Part shown: positions 27,057 through 35,781 of the stretch, in pieces
How positions within the stretch are numbered: position 1 is the stretch's first letter
How the letters are laid out: every line of letters starts with the position of its first letter
Origin: Candidatus Woesebacteria bacterium
GTDB taxonomy: Bacteria; Patescibacteriota; Microgenomatia; UBA1406; GWC2-37-13
NCBI GenBank assembly: GCA_020429045.1
Contig: JAGQLS010000009.1
Span: forward strand, 1 to 53,207
Direction: 5' to 3'
DNA length: 53,207 nucleotides
Made by a program: the position numbers and the translations under genes
The notes under the pieces: generated by a model
The model's database searches: none
What the model was told of the DNA's origin: nothing
The model's input: only the letters and a program-made list of their open reading frames with translations

Positions 27057-28241
27057 TTAGTTTTTTGATTGTTCTGTCGTTGGTTTTGCTGTTGGATTAA
27101 TCTTTTTAACCGTCACTTCATTGCCTGTTGGCAAAAGTTCAATCCAAATCTGACCAGGAACAAAGGTAACTTCCCTATCGGTTTCTGAGTCGTAAAAACG
27201 CATCATGTCTTCTTCGTCAAGCTTTTCCCAGTTCACGTCAATCGCTTTGCCGTTTTGGTACAACGTACCTTCGCCCTTGCCAATAATGTCGTAGAGAAGG
27301 TGTTGTCCATGGTCATACCCATCATTGGCAACGCTCTCATCGGCAAATACCACGACAATATTTTTGGTGGTAAGCTGTTCTCCGGTTGTAAAGTCCATGT
27401 GTGGTTTACCTCCGTTGGTACGGGCGTATGAATTGGTAATTGGGTCATACGTCCATGTGACGGTAAAATCTGATCCTAAGGCGTTGTCCCAAAAACCAAA
27501 GTTGATAATTGTAGCACCACCGCGATCTGCCCCTTCGGCTTCGTCTTGGAAAAGCCATGGCTCAAAATCGGCGTCCCATGCTTCGCCGTCTTCGTTTACG
27601 TTGGTGAAGCCGCGCGATTTGGCAGCATAATCCCATAATTTGAGGGTGTTGGTATACATCGTGTGCTCGGTAGCGCGGTCGGGTAAGCGATCGTAATCGC
27701 GCCAATAATTGGGAAATGGCACAGCGAATTGATCAAGGTCGTTATTGCCGGACCAGCCTAAGGCTTTGATTTCACCCAAAGCGTCGGCAGGGCCAGATGT
27801 GTTTGCTCCGCCAACATGGCCATACAATGGTTCATGACCGAATCCTTGCAAAAATTTGAGGAAATACATACGCGCAGAACGTACCGGGCCAACAATTTCG
27901 GGGTTGTCGCAGTAAAAAATTGCTAAGAAACGGGTTATGCCCCCTTCTGCTACTGCCTCGTGTACTATATCTGCTTGGGAAAGCCCAGACTGTGGACGCG
28001 CCTCGACGTGGTTTTCTACCATCACACCAAGCGGTCTGCGAGATTCCCACAGTTTACGTTGGCTTTTGGAATACAATTTGCCGTTTAATGGACACGCTTC
28101 GGTAAGGGGTTCTTGTTTGTCGTTGGTATTTTTTGGTTCATTCATGGAGGGAATAATAGAGTCGCGAGAGAAGACGGTATATGAAATGGCTGTTGAAACA
28201 AGATAAAGTACAATGCCTATGATAATAAGTTTTTTGTTCAT
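27057..28241 (-). CDS. DUF3048 (YerB-like) membrane-anchored protein
   Basis: 394 residues: an N-terminal membrane helix (about 4-24), then the DUF3048 domain with its characteristic blocks VMVENHVEARPQSGLSQADIV, EGGITRFLAIFY and GPVRSARMYFLKF, and a C-terminal half with WIELLPTGNEVT. Related Bacillus YerB is a lipoprotein of unknown function. It is an envelope protein here, with no lipobox seen. A consensus promoter lies upstream with a leader of about 27 nt, unlike most genes in the window. Confidence 0.88.
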   Translation of the reverse strand: MNKKLIIIGIVLYLVSTAISYTVFSRDSIIPSMNEPKNTNDKQEPLTEACPLNGKLYSKSQRKLWESRRPLGVMVENHVEARPQSGLSQADIVHEAVAEGGITRFLAIFYCDNPEIVGPVRSARMYFLKFLQGFGHEPLYGHVGGANTSGPADALGEIKALGWSGNNDLDQFAVPFPNYWRDYDRLPDRATEHTMYTNTLKLWDYAAKSRGFTNVNEDGEAWDADFEPWLFQDEAEGADRGGATIINFGFWDNALGSDFTVTWTYDPITNSYARTNGGKPHMDFTTGEQLTTKNIVVVFADESVANDGYDHGQHLLYDIIGKGEGTLYQNGKAIDVNWEKLDEEDMMRFYDSETDREVTFVPGQIWIELLPTGNEVTVKKINPTAKPTTEQSKN

Positions 28242-28274
28242 TGTCTAACAGAAAATTGTTAACATAATTTCATC

Positions 28275-28303
28275 ATTTTATCCGGTTGTCGAAACAGTGT
28301 CAA
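28275..28303 (-). promoter_or_regulatory. Consensus promoter of the DUF3048 gene
   Basis: Minus strand TTGACA (28298-28303), a 17-bp spacer and TAAAAT (28275-28280). The -10 lies 33 nt from the ATG, so this transcript has a 5' leader, although no Shine-Dalgarno sequence is visible in it. Confidence 0.7.
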
Positions 28304-28404
28304 CATGATTACGAAACGTGTAGCTTTAAACTTGTCTCTTGTAACTTTTCCCTAACATCTAATATCTAACTTGTGACTTTTCGACTTTATACTATACTAT
28401 CTTC

Positions 28405-28656
28405 ATGCCGCGCAAAACAAAAAAACAAAAACAACACAAAACCTACAAAACCATACCGGTTTTTACAAAAAGCAGTGAGAAAAAAATAAAACCAGCAGTA
28501 AAAAAAGAAACCAAAACAGACGATCGCACCTACTATTACAGACAAGACCTCAGCAGATCACTCATCATAACCGTGCTGTTGATGGCTCTCCTCATCGGTC
28601 TTGTGATCTTGGAATACTCCTCAATCATTTCTCTTGAGACCGTCATTCATTTTTAA
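28405..28656 (+). CDS. Small basic single-pass membrane protein
   Basis: 83 residues. The first 40 are very lysine-rich (PRKTKKQKQHKTYK), then one membrane helix (about 53-72, LIITVLLMALLIGLVILEY) and a short tail, so the basic part is probably cytoplasmic. TATACT (28393-28398) ends exactly 6 nt before the ATG, which supports it as a real, leaderless gene. No family recognised; binding of nucleic acid or ribosomes at the membrane is only a guess. Confidence 0.7.
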   Translation: MPRKTKKQKQHKTYKTIPVFTKSSEKKIKPAVKKETKTDDRTYYYRQDLSRSLIITVLLMALLIGLVILEYSSIISLETVIHF

Positions 28657-28677
28657 AAGCAGATGATGGAGAAAGCC

Positions 28678-29226
28678 TCAAAGAAGTTTGAAGGAAGCTA
28701 CGTGATTGTATATAGGATGCTTACCATTGGGTACACTTTCCAACAAGTCGAGTGAATCAATTGGAAAGTCGATATCGATTTCGTATCGTTCCATATATTT
28801 TTTAAGGTGTAAATATTGTTGCTTCGAAGGGATTTTGTAACGCGCGACACTTATGTGTGGAATATAATCAAGCTGTTTTGACTTGCTGCTGCCGTGCACA
28901 AAAGCGCGCATCAATTGTGCGTGGATCGACTCCAACATTTTGTTCCGCTGCAGCGCAAGATACAGAGTAATTTTATGACTCACAAAAAGATCGAGACCGT
29001 ACGAAAAAATATGGGTGTGTTCGGATTCAAACAATGCCTTCTCGGCGCGGTTGACGATTGATGATACTTTGTGCTTGGTCACTTCCCCCACATAAAAAAC
29101 GGTAATGTGATAATTTTTCTGAGGAACCCATTGAAAATATTGATATGATTTCTTGCATTCTTCGAGTTGATCGTTGAGAGAGCCAACGACTTCTTCAGGG
29201 ATGCGATAAGCAAAAAATAATTTCAT
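28678..29226 (-). CDS. thpR: RNA 2',3'-cyclic phosphodiesterase (LigT/ThpR family)
   Basis: 182 residues, normal for the 2H family. The two catalytic H-x-T/S-x motifs are NYHITVFYVG (about 42-51) and YIPHISVARY, on a duplicated LigT fold. It opens 2',3'-cyclic phosphates or ligates 2'-5' RNA in vitro. Its ATG overlaps the stop of the upstream cytidylyltransferase gene (ATGA), so the two are translationally coupled. Confidence 0.92.
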   Translation of the reverse strand: MKLFFAYRIPEEVVGSLNDQLEECKKSYQYFQWVPQKNYHITVFYVGEVTKHKVSSIVNRAEKALFESEHTHIFSYGLDLFVSHKITLYLALQRNKMLESIHAQLMRAFVHGSSKSKQLDYIPHISVARYKIPSKQQYLHLKKYMERYEIDIDFPIDSLDLLESVPNGKHPIYNHVASFKLL

Positions 29227-29696
29227 GACAACAATTCAATTATACGCGATGTTGAATATTTCGGTAATAACGAACTTACCGCCACTACCCTGCCGCCAAT
29301 TGATTGTGCCTGTTTTCGTTTCTCGGCAAGGAGTGGGTCGCCTTCGGTTACGGCAATGACTGCCGGACTCAATACTTCTACTAATGATTCGTATTCTTGA
29401 TTGCTAGAAAATAGGGGAAGATTGACAACCGCTTTTACCAGGCGCAAGGAGCAAAGAATTTCTGCTCGTTCCTGCTGAGTATGGATCGGCTCGCGATATT
29501 TGTATTTTGTAATAAAAGCGTCTGGTTCAAGTGCAACAATGAGAAAATCTCCTTGAATTGCAGCATTCTGGAGAAATGTAAGGTGTCCGTAGTGGAGAAG
29601 GTCGAAACATCCGCCTACTAATACTGTTTTTGCGTCATGAGGAATCGATTGCGTAAGGGTTTGGATATTGTCGTATTCCCACACGCATGTTTTCAT
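29223..29696 (-). CDS. Cytidylyltransferase-family nucleotidyltransferase
   Basis: 157 residues from the ATG at 29696; a longer frame to 29876 would run into the intergenic repeat and is rejected. The start is fixed by TATAAT (29703-29708) ending 6 nt upstream. Motifs: GGCFDLLHYGHLTFLQNA (HxGH class) and the C-terminal STSRIIELL. This resembles the glycerol-3-phosphate/ethanolamine-phosphate cytidylyltransferase and RfaE C-terminal type enzymes that make CDP- or ADP-activated compounds. The substrate cannot be told from sequence. Coupled to thpR by a 4-nt overlap. Confidence 0.88.
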   Translation of the reverse strand: MKTCVWEYDNIQTLTQSIPHDAKTVLVGGCFDLLHYGHLTFLQNAAIQGDFLIVALEPDAFITKYKYREPIHTQQERAEILCSLRLVKAVVNLPLFSSNQEYESLVEVLSPAVIAVTEGDPLLAEKRKQAQSIGGRVVAVSSLLPKYSTSRIIELLS

Positions 29697-29774
29697 ACTA
29701 CAATTATATATAACAAATGAAAAACAGAGAACAGAAAACGTGTAGCTTGTAGCTTGAAACATGTAACTTAAAAC

Positions 29775-29971
29775 GTGAGCGAAGATACCGTATTTTCGAA
29801 GACCTGCCCTTTGATTTTGCTTAAGGAACGATCCTAGAATTTGTTTCAGGGAGCGAAAAGGAACAGTATTGTTCATTGTTTTATTGACATATTGTTTTAA
29901 TGTTTTATTGATTTAATGATTTCTTGACTTTTCCCTAACATCTAATATCTAACAACTCATTATCTAGCCTT
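29775..29971. repeat. Intergenic repeat, copy A (upstream of the DUF4012 gene)
   Basis: About 155 bp from GTGAGCGAAGATACCG onward match 33171-33325 with roughly four substitutions. Beyond an indel-rich AT tract both copies share CTCATTATCTAGCCTTATG, which here ends in the DUF4012 start codon. Inside is a predicted RNA hairpin, CGAAGATA / TATTTTCG with a CCG loop. Confidence 0.9.
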
Positions 29972-32254
29972 ATGAAACTCACCATCGAATACGTCGAAGA
30001 ACAATCCGTCATCGCAATCATCGCCAAACAGTATTCCTCCTTTGCCCAACGCATAAAAGAGCAACTCAAAGATTACAATGTAGAACTTTTCCAAGACGAA
30101 ACCCCCGAGTCAATCGATGAATTCGACGTCCTCTTCTTAATTAACCGCGACGACATAGACATCGCCGAACTCATCAGTCAAAAAAATAAAAAAACCACGA
30201 TCGTATTATTTCGTCAAGGCGATTATGCACAATACCTCTGCAACGAAATTTACAAGAAAAAGGCAAAACATATTAAAGTTATAAATCTACAAACCCAAAA
30301 ACAGTACTACAAAAAAGATGTTGATACCATTTTATGGTTTTCTTTTTCTCAAACGCCCGATGCGTTTCTTTACATTTATAATCCGCCAATTGCGCCAAAG
30401 AAAAAAATTCGGAGAAAGCTACCGCTTGGTACCCGTTTGAAAAAAACGCTGTTGAAACCCAGAACGCTTATCTTGACTGGGTTGTGGCTTTTTATCATGA
30501 GTCAGGTACTATTTCTCTTCCCGCTTGGCGTGGCAACTTACCATAACTACCAACTTGCTCGCACGCTTGTGGCCGGCGATATCCAGACTGCGAAGAAGCA
30601 CGTATCGCAAGCGCGCGCCAATCTGACAACAAGTAGAAAATTCTATACAGCTTCCCAACCGCTGTTTCGATTCATAAACATTGGGCTTGCAATCGACAAT
30701 ATGTTTCAGCTGAATGAATCGGCTATCGTTTTAGGAGATGCGGCGATACAGGTGAAACATAATACTACAGATATACTCGAACACATACAACAATCAAATA
30801 AGTCTACAGAAGAACTTGCAACGCTCAATAAAGAATATGATGAAACGTTTTCGCTTCTTGAAACGATCAAAGCGCAAGCAGATATCGTCACGACCAAGAT
30901 ACCCGAAATTCATCCATCGCTTGTTGCAGCAAAAGAGCGCATTGCTCACCTTTCCGAGACGCTTGCCGCTGTTGACACAGTTGAACCGATTATGTCTTCG
31001 TTCATAAAATCCGATGGAGAAAAAACATATCTTGTCTTGTTTGCCAATAATATGGAGCTGAGACCCGGAGGAGGTTTCATCGGGTCCTTTGCTATCGTCC
31101 ACACCAAACCATTCACGCTTGATGATATCCATGTGTACGATGTGTACGACGCCGATGGTCAACTCACCGAACGCATTGAACCCCCAAAACCGATCTCTGA
31201 ATATTTGCATCAGCCTTTTTGGTTTTTGCGTGATTCTGCCTTTTCCCCAGATTTTCCCACGAATGCACAACAAGCGCACATATTCACCTCGCTTGAGCTG
31301 CCGAAAGAACAATTTGACGGCACGATCCTCATAACTACATCGGCAGTGCAAAATCTCCTTGCCTCGATGGGCGACGTGTACATCCCCGACTACAAAGAAA
31401 ACATAAATAAAGATAATTTTTATATCAAAACCCAGTTGTATGCTGAAGACGATTTCTTCCCGGGTTCGCAGTCAAAAAAACGTTTCCTGACTAGCGTGAT
31501 GAACCAGATCCTCCTTGCCATACCTCAAGCTTCCGGGCCTGAGCTTGTGCAGGCAATACAAACGTCACTTGATGAGAAACAAATGGTGATCGCAGTTGAC
31601 GACAAGGACATACAAGCGCGTATTGATAAAAAATACTGGGCTGGTCGCATGCTCACTCCCCAGTGTTCCCTTCCTGATGCGGTAAATTGTGTCTTAGATT
31701 ACGTGTTTTTGGTTGACGCCAATCTCGGGGTGAATAAAGCAAATTATTTTATTCAGCGCCCAACAAAAATGAATATCACAATAAGTGAAGAAGGCAATAT
31801 AACAAACACGGTCTCGTTCACCTACGCCAACACTTCCTATGATGACGTATTTCCCGGGGGAACATATAAAAATTATTTACAAATGTTCCTGCCACCCAAC
31901 GCGCAAATCGATAATGTACTCATGGATGGCAAACCCGTGCAAAACACGGAAGAAACGAATATTGATTACCGAACAATCGGATTTTTCTTGACCGTCAACC
32001 CGCAATCGGTCAAAACGATAGAAATAACGTATACGCTGCCAACGACTATAGTGAAAGGCAAGGGAGTCTACCAGCTCATTTTCCAAAAACAAATCGGCTA
32101 CCCAAATGAAGAGCTGCACATGCGTGTTTCACTCCCGAGTAATGTAACTGTGGAGAGAAATAACTTTACTCCCCTTGCCAATAGTCGAAATATTGACTAT
32201 AATACCACCATTTCTTCGGACAAAATTTTTGTCCTGGAATTTAATAAACAGTAA
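29972..32254 (+). CDS. DUF4012 membrane-anchored protein
   Basis: 760 residues. The N-terminal 150 residues form a Rossmann-like, response-regulator-sized cytoplasmic domain with no clear catalytic motif. A basic patch and one membrane helix follow (about 165-188, LILTGLWLFIMSQVLFLFPLGV), then a helical linker (190-330) and the DUF4012 domain with its hallmark YLVLFANNMELRPGGGFIGSFA, ending in beta-rich repeats (about 580-760). DUF4012 proteins are common in CPR and Gram-positive bacteria; function unknown, presumably cell-surface assembly. bL25 starts 4 nt after its stop. The upstream repeat reaches its start codon. Confidence 0.9.
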   Translation: MKLTIEYVEEQSVIAIIAKQYSSFAQRIKEQLKDYNVELFQDETPESIDEFDVLFLINRDDIDIAELISQKNKKTTIVLFRQGDYAQYLCNEIYKKKAKHIKVINLQTQKQYYKKDVDTILWFSFSQTPDAFLYIYNPPIAPKKKIRRKLPLGTRLKKTLLKPRTLILTGLWLFIMSQVLFLFPLGVATYHNYQLARTLVAGDIQTAKKHVSQARANLTTSRKFYTASQPLFRFINIGLAIDNMFQLNESAIVLGDAAIQVKHNTTDILEHIQQSNKSTEELATLNKEYDETFSLLETIKAQADIVTTKIPEIHPSLVAAKERIAHLSETLAAVDTVEPIMSSFIKSDGEKTYLVLFANNMELRPGGGFIGSFAIVHTKPFTLDDIHVYDVYDADGQLTERIEPPKPISEYLHQPFWFLRDSAFSPDFPTNAQQAHIFTSLELPKEQFDGTILITTSAVQNLLASMGDVYIPDYKENINKDNFYIKTQLYAEDDFFPGSQSKKRFLTSVMNQILLAIPQASGPELVQAIQTSLDEKQMVIAVDDKDIQARIDKKYWAGRMLTPQCSLPDAVNCVLDYVFLVDANLGVNKANYFIQRPTKMNITISEEGNITNTVSFTYANTSYDDVFPGGTYKNYLQMFLPPNAQIDNVLMDGKPVQNTEETNIDYRTIGFFLTVNPQSVKTIEITYTLPTTIVKGKGVYQLIFQKQIGYPNEELHMRVSLPSNVTVERNNFTPLANSRNIDYNTTISSDKIFVLEFNKQ

Positions 32255-32258
32255 AAGT

Positions 32259-32984
32259 ATGACAACAAATCAAAAGGAAAAAATTATTCTTGCCGTCCAA
32301 AAACGCAATGTCGTAGGAAAGGCAAACCGCATGCTGCGCAAACAGGGAATGATTCCGGCTGTTGTATATGGTCAAGGTACAGAACCTCTTTCCATCAGCA
32401 TCGGTATGAAAGATTTCATTTCTACCTATAAAAAAGCCGGAGAAACATCGGTTATTTATATCTCAATTGAAAAACAAGAAATTCCCACGCTTATTACTGA
32501 TTATCAAATCGATCCGATACGCAACTCCATTTTGCACGTCGATTTCATAAAAGTAAACTTGCACAAGAAGATAGAAGCTTCTGTGCCTGTTGAATTTGTC
32601 GGCGAATCTGAGGCAGTCAAAACCTTAAATGGCGTACTACTTACACAGACCGACGAGATAACGGTGGAAGCATTACCAACCGACATCCCTCATGCATTTA
32701 CCATTGATCTTTCGAAACTGACTCAAATTGGTGATATCGTGACCGTCGCTGATCTACCAAAATCCTCTTCATATACCATCCAGGATGAAGAAGACAAAAT
32801 CATCGTTTCTGTTGTCGAACACAAAGAAGAAGAGCTTGAGCCAGATACCACCTCCGAAACACCCGAGGTCACTGCCGAAGGCCAAGAGGGCGAAGAAGCC
32901 CAAGAAGGCGCCGAAGGCGAAACTCCACAAGCAGCTGAACAGCCAAGTGACGAGGGGAAGGACAATAATAAGAAAAAAGAGTAA
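32259..32984 (+). CDS. rplY: Ribosomal protein bL25 (CTC form)
   Basis: 241 residues from the ATG at 32259, 4 nt after the DUF4012 stop; the longer frame from 32175 overlaps that gene and is rejected. The L25 domain (about 5-95: NVVGKANRMLRKQGMIPAVVYG) binds 5S rRNA, followed by the CTC beta domain (100-185) and a 55-residue Glu-rich acidic tail (EEAQEGAEGE). It belongs to the 50S subunit. The acidic tail resembles that of NusA in this window. Confidence 0.94.
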   Translation: MTTNQKEKIILAVQKRNVVGKANRMLRKQGMIPAVVYGQGTEPLSISIGMKDFISTYKKAGETSVIYISIEKQEIPTLITDYQIDPIRNSILHVDFIKVNLHKKIEASVPVEFVGESEAVKTLNGVLLTQTDEITVEALPTDIPHAFTIDLSKLTQIGDIVTVADLPKSSSYTIQDEEDKIIVSVVEHKEEELEPDTTSETPEVTAEGQEGEEAQEGAEGETPQAAEQPSDEGKDNNKKKE

Positions 32985-33429
32985 ATTACTCCCCTTGCCA
33001 CTACCGGCTCTACGCAAGACGTGTAGCTCAAAACATATAACCTGAAGCGTGTAACTTAAAGCTTGTATCTTATAATTTGAAGGCGTGTGGCGTAGGGATA
33101 AGTCGCCTGACTGCCGCAGGCAAGCGAATTGTCCGTACACGAATTATCTTTATTTACATTTACTTGAAGTGTGAGCGAAGATACCGTATTTTCGAAGACC
33201 TGCCCTTTGATTTTGCTTAAGGAACGATCCTAGACTTTGTTTCAGGGAGTGAAAAGGAAAAGTATTGTTCATTGTTTTATTGACATATTGTTTTAATGTT
33301 TTATTGCTTTAATGATTTCTTGATTTCTTGATATATTGTTTTCATGATTTAATGATTTTATGATTTTTCCCTAACAACTCATTATCTAGCCTTATGACTT
33401 TTTCACTTATTATTTAGTATAGTAAACAT
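32985..33429. other. Long noncoding gap between rplY and aspS
   Basis: No gene is seen. It begins with short degenerate words (GTGTAGCTC, GTAACTTAAA, GCTTGTATCTT) that recur in other gaps (13815, 28313, 29737). It then holds repeat copy B (33171-33396), including a 7-codon mini-ORF at 33394, and the aspS promoter TATAGT (33418-33423). Confidence 0.7.
33171..33396. repeat. Intergenic repeat, copy B (upstream of aspS)
   Basis: Near-identical to 29775-29971 over the first 155 bp. It carries an extra run of TTGATATATTGTTTTCATGATTT-like units before the shared TTTTTCCCTAACAACTCATT and CTAGCCTTATG end. The final ATG opens only a 7-codon frame (MTFSLII), unlike copy A. Confidence 0.9.
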
Positions 33430-34821
33430 ATGAAAAATCTTTTCATCTCAGAAACACCAAGCAAAATCGGCAAAACCGTTGAGCTATACGGATGGATCGA
33501 CACCGTTCGCAACCACAAAAAAATCATATTTATCGACCTGCGCGATCGAAGCGGCATCGTCCAGGTTGTTGGTGATGAATCATATGCTGCCCTTTCCCCC
33601 GAAGATGTGGTAAAAATTACTGGAACCGTCAAAAAACGACCAGAAAAACTGGTAAACAAACAACTACCAACCGGCGAAATAGAAATCGAAGCAGCGTCAT
33701 TTGAAATATTATCCCATGCAAAAACACTTCCGTTGCCAATCGACACCGATGGACACGAAATCGACGAAGAAGTACGGCTCAAATATCGTTACCTTGACTT
33801 GCGCCGACCACGCATGAAGCAAAATCTCATCATGAGGTCAAAAATAACCACATACATTCGCAATTTTCTCACCCAGCGTGAGTTTATAGAAGTCGAAACT
33901 CCTATTTTGACCAAAACCACACCCGAAGGTGCACGCGATTTTCTCGTACCTTCTCGTTTGCAGCAGGGGAAATTTTATGCACTCCCCCAGTCGCCACAAC
34001 AGTACAAACAACTCCTTATGGTCGCCGGCGTAGAGCGCTATTTTCAGATCGCTCGTTGTTTCCGCGACGAAGACCCTAGAGCGGATCGTGCCTATGGCGA
34101 GTTTACGCAACTTGACCTTGAGATGTCGTTTGTAACGCGCGATGACATCATGCAGCTTACCGAAGCACTCTTCACCACGATGGTTGAAGAGCTTTTTCCT
34201 GAGAAACACATCATGCAAAAACCATGGCCACGCCTCACTCACAAGCAAGTCATGGAAAAATACGACACTGACAAACCCGACTTGAGGAAAAATAAAGATG
34301 ATAAAGATGAACTCGCGTTCTCGTGGACCATAGACTTTCCCCTTTTCACCAAACAGACATCAGAAGATTATTACCACGGTTCTGGGAGCGCTACATTTGC
34401 GCCTTCTCATCATATGTTTACCGCGCCCCACCCCGATGATGTAGAAATGCTTGATTCCGATCCACTCAAAGTACGCGGACAACAATACGACCTCGTGCTC
34501 AATGGCTACGAGGTGGGCGGCGGAAGCATCAGAATTCATGACGGGGCGATTCAACAGAAAATTTTTGATCTTATTGGATTTTCTGAAGAACAAAAACATC
34601 AATTTGATCATATGCTGACTGCGTTCACCTATGGCGTACCACCACACGGAGGTATCGCGCCTGGCATCGACCGGCTCTTGTTTGCCATTCTTGGCGAACC
34701 GTCGCTTCGAGAAGTGGTCGCCTTTCCGGCAACATCGGGCGGCAAAATCGCCGTCATGGATGCGCCATCTGAAGCAACCAAAGAACAACTCGACGAGCTC
34801 GGCATCAAAACATTGACATGA
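33430..34821 (+). CDS. aspS: Aspartyl-tRNA synthetase lacking the GAD insertion
   Basis: 463 residues against about 590 for typical bacterial AspRS. The anticodon-binding OB domain (1-105), motif 1, motif 2 (FQIARCFRDEDPRADR) and motif 3 (GGIAPGIDRLLFAI) are present and bacterial in style (LKYRYLDLRRP). The roughly 120-residue GAD domain between motifs 2 and 3 is reduced to a short Lys/Asp-rich segment (PDLRKNKDDKDE). It charges tRNA-Asp, possibly also tRNA-Asn if asnS is absent. TATAGT ends exactly 6 nt before the ATG. The stop overlaps the next start (ATGA). Confidence 0.95.
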   Translation: MKNLFISETPSKIGKTVELYGWIDTVRNHKKIIFIDLRDRSGIVQVVGDESYAALSPEDVVKITGTVKKRPEKLVNKQLPTGEIEIEAASFEILSHAKTLPLPIDTDGHEIDEEVRLKYRYLDLRRPRMKQNLIMRSKITTYIRNFLTQREFIEVETPILTKTTPEGARDFLVPSRLQQGKFYALPQSPQQYKQLLMVAGVERYFQIARCFRDEDPRADRAYGEFTQLDLEMSFVTRDDIMQLTEALFTTMVEELFPEKHIMQKPWPRLTHKQVMEKYDTDKPDLRKNKDDKDELAFSWTIDFPLFTKQTSEDYYHGSGSATFAPSHHMFTAPHPDDVEMLDSDPLKVRGQQYDLVLNGYEVGGGSIRIHDGAIQQKIFDLIGFSEEQKHQFDHMLTAFTYGVPPHGGIAPGIDRLLFAILGEPSLREVVAFPATSGGKIAVMDAPSEATKEQLDELGIKTLT

Positions 34822-35753
34822 CAAAAAAATCTAAAAAACACAACACGCTTCCCAGCTTCAAAACCGTATCGCTCTTTTTACTCATCGCTGCTTTGCTTTT
34901 GTTTTACCCGGGAGACAATCCATACTTTCAGATCGTAGCTTTCAACAGAGAAACGTTTTCTAAAGATTTGAGCATCCCCCGTCACGAGACGAATGATGTT
35001 CCTTACACTCAAGGGTACGCACCTTTTGTCACCGCAGATGGTGTCTATGTTGTAGAACTTTCGACGTTCACCCCAGTGCTTGCCAAAAACGAGCACAAAA
35101 AACTCTTTCCCGCATCAACAAACAAAATCATAACCGCACTCGTGACCCTCGACCTTTATAAACCGATCGACATCGTCAAGGTCAAACGAACTATTCAAGA
35201 AGGACAGCTCATGGATCTTGTAATTGGCGAGCGCATAACCGTCGAAAACCTGCTCTATGGTATGCTCGTACATTCGGGGAACGATGCAGCTTATGCCATA
35301 GCCTACGACTATGGCTATGACGCCTTCATCGACGCGATGAATAAAAAAGCGTGGGAGTTGGGTATGAAAGATAGTCAATTCCGTAACCCCGCAGGTCTTG
35401 ACGAAGCAAACCAACTGACTACCCCCTTTGACCTTGCCGTTGCAGCACGCGCCCTTTTGCAAAACGATTATTTACGCAAAATTGTTGGTACCAAAGAAAT
35501 CGTCATTTCCGATGTCGACTACACGCGTTTTCACACCCTCAAAAATGTCAACCAGCTTTTGGGCGAGATACAAGGGTTGGGCGGGCTCAAAACAGGGTAT
35601 ACCGAACTTGCAGGCGAAAACCTCGTGAGTTATTTTCGCTATAACAATAAAGAATATATCATCGTTGTCATGAAAAGCGAAGATCGGTTTGAAGACACGA
35701 GAGTTATTCTCGACTGGATAAAAAGCAACGTGAAATATATATCGGTACAGTAA
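34818..35753 (+). CDS. D-alanyl-D-alanine carboxypeptidase (peptidase S11)
   Basis: 311 residues: an N-terminal membrane anchor (about 14-32), then the penicillin-binding-protein fold with all three active-site motifs: STNK (SxxK), HSGNDAAYA (SxN) and GLKTGYT (KTG). It trims the terminal D-Ala of peptidoglycan stem peptides outside the membrane, so the cell has a peptidoglycan wall. The C-terminal beta domain of DacA is lacking. Overlap with aspS by 4 nt implies translational coupling. Confidence 0.94.
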   Translation: MTKKSKKHNTLPSFKTVSLFLLIAALLLFYPGDNPYFQIVAFNRETFSKDLSIPRHETNDVPYTQGYAPFVTADGVYVVELSTFTPVLAKNEHKKLFPASTNKIITALVTLDLYKPIDIVKVKRTIQEGQLMDLVIGERITVENLLYGMLVHSGNDAAYAIAYDYGYDAFIDAMNKKAWELGMKDSQFRNPAGLDEANQLTTPFDLAVAARALLQNDYLRKIVGTKEIVISDVDYTRFHTLKNVNQLLGEIQGLGGLKTGYTELAGENLVSYFRYNNKEYIIVVMKSEDRFEDTRVILDWIKSNVKYISVQ

Positions 35754-35781
35754 TTTAAACTCTTTATTAATTAATAATTTT

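Noticed and set aside
29697-29876. N-terminal extension of the cytidylyltransferase
   Set aside because: The added residues are translated intergenic repeat, and the TATAAT at 29703 would lie inside the gene.
29775-33396. CRISPR array
   Set aside because: The repeats are two long copies 3.4 kb apart without regular short spacers, and no cas genes are present.
33394-33417. Seven-codon ORF MTFSLII as a leader peptide for aspS
   Set aside because: It ends before the aspS -10, so it would not be on the aspS transcript; it is best seen as the remnant of the duplicated DUF4012 start.
34818-34821. UGA recoding as glycine (as in Gracilibacteria)
   Set aside because: TGA closes aspS, nusA, the Nudix gene and others exactly at expected family ends.
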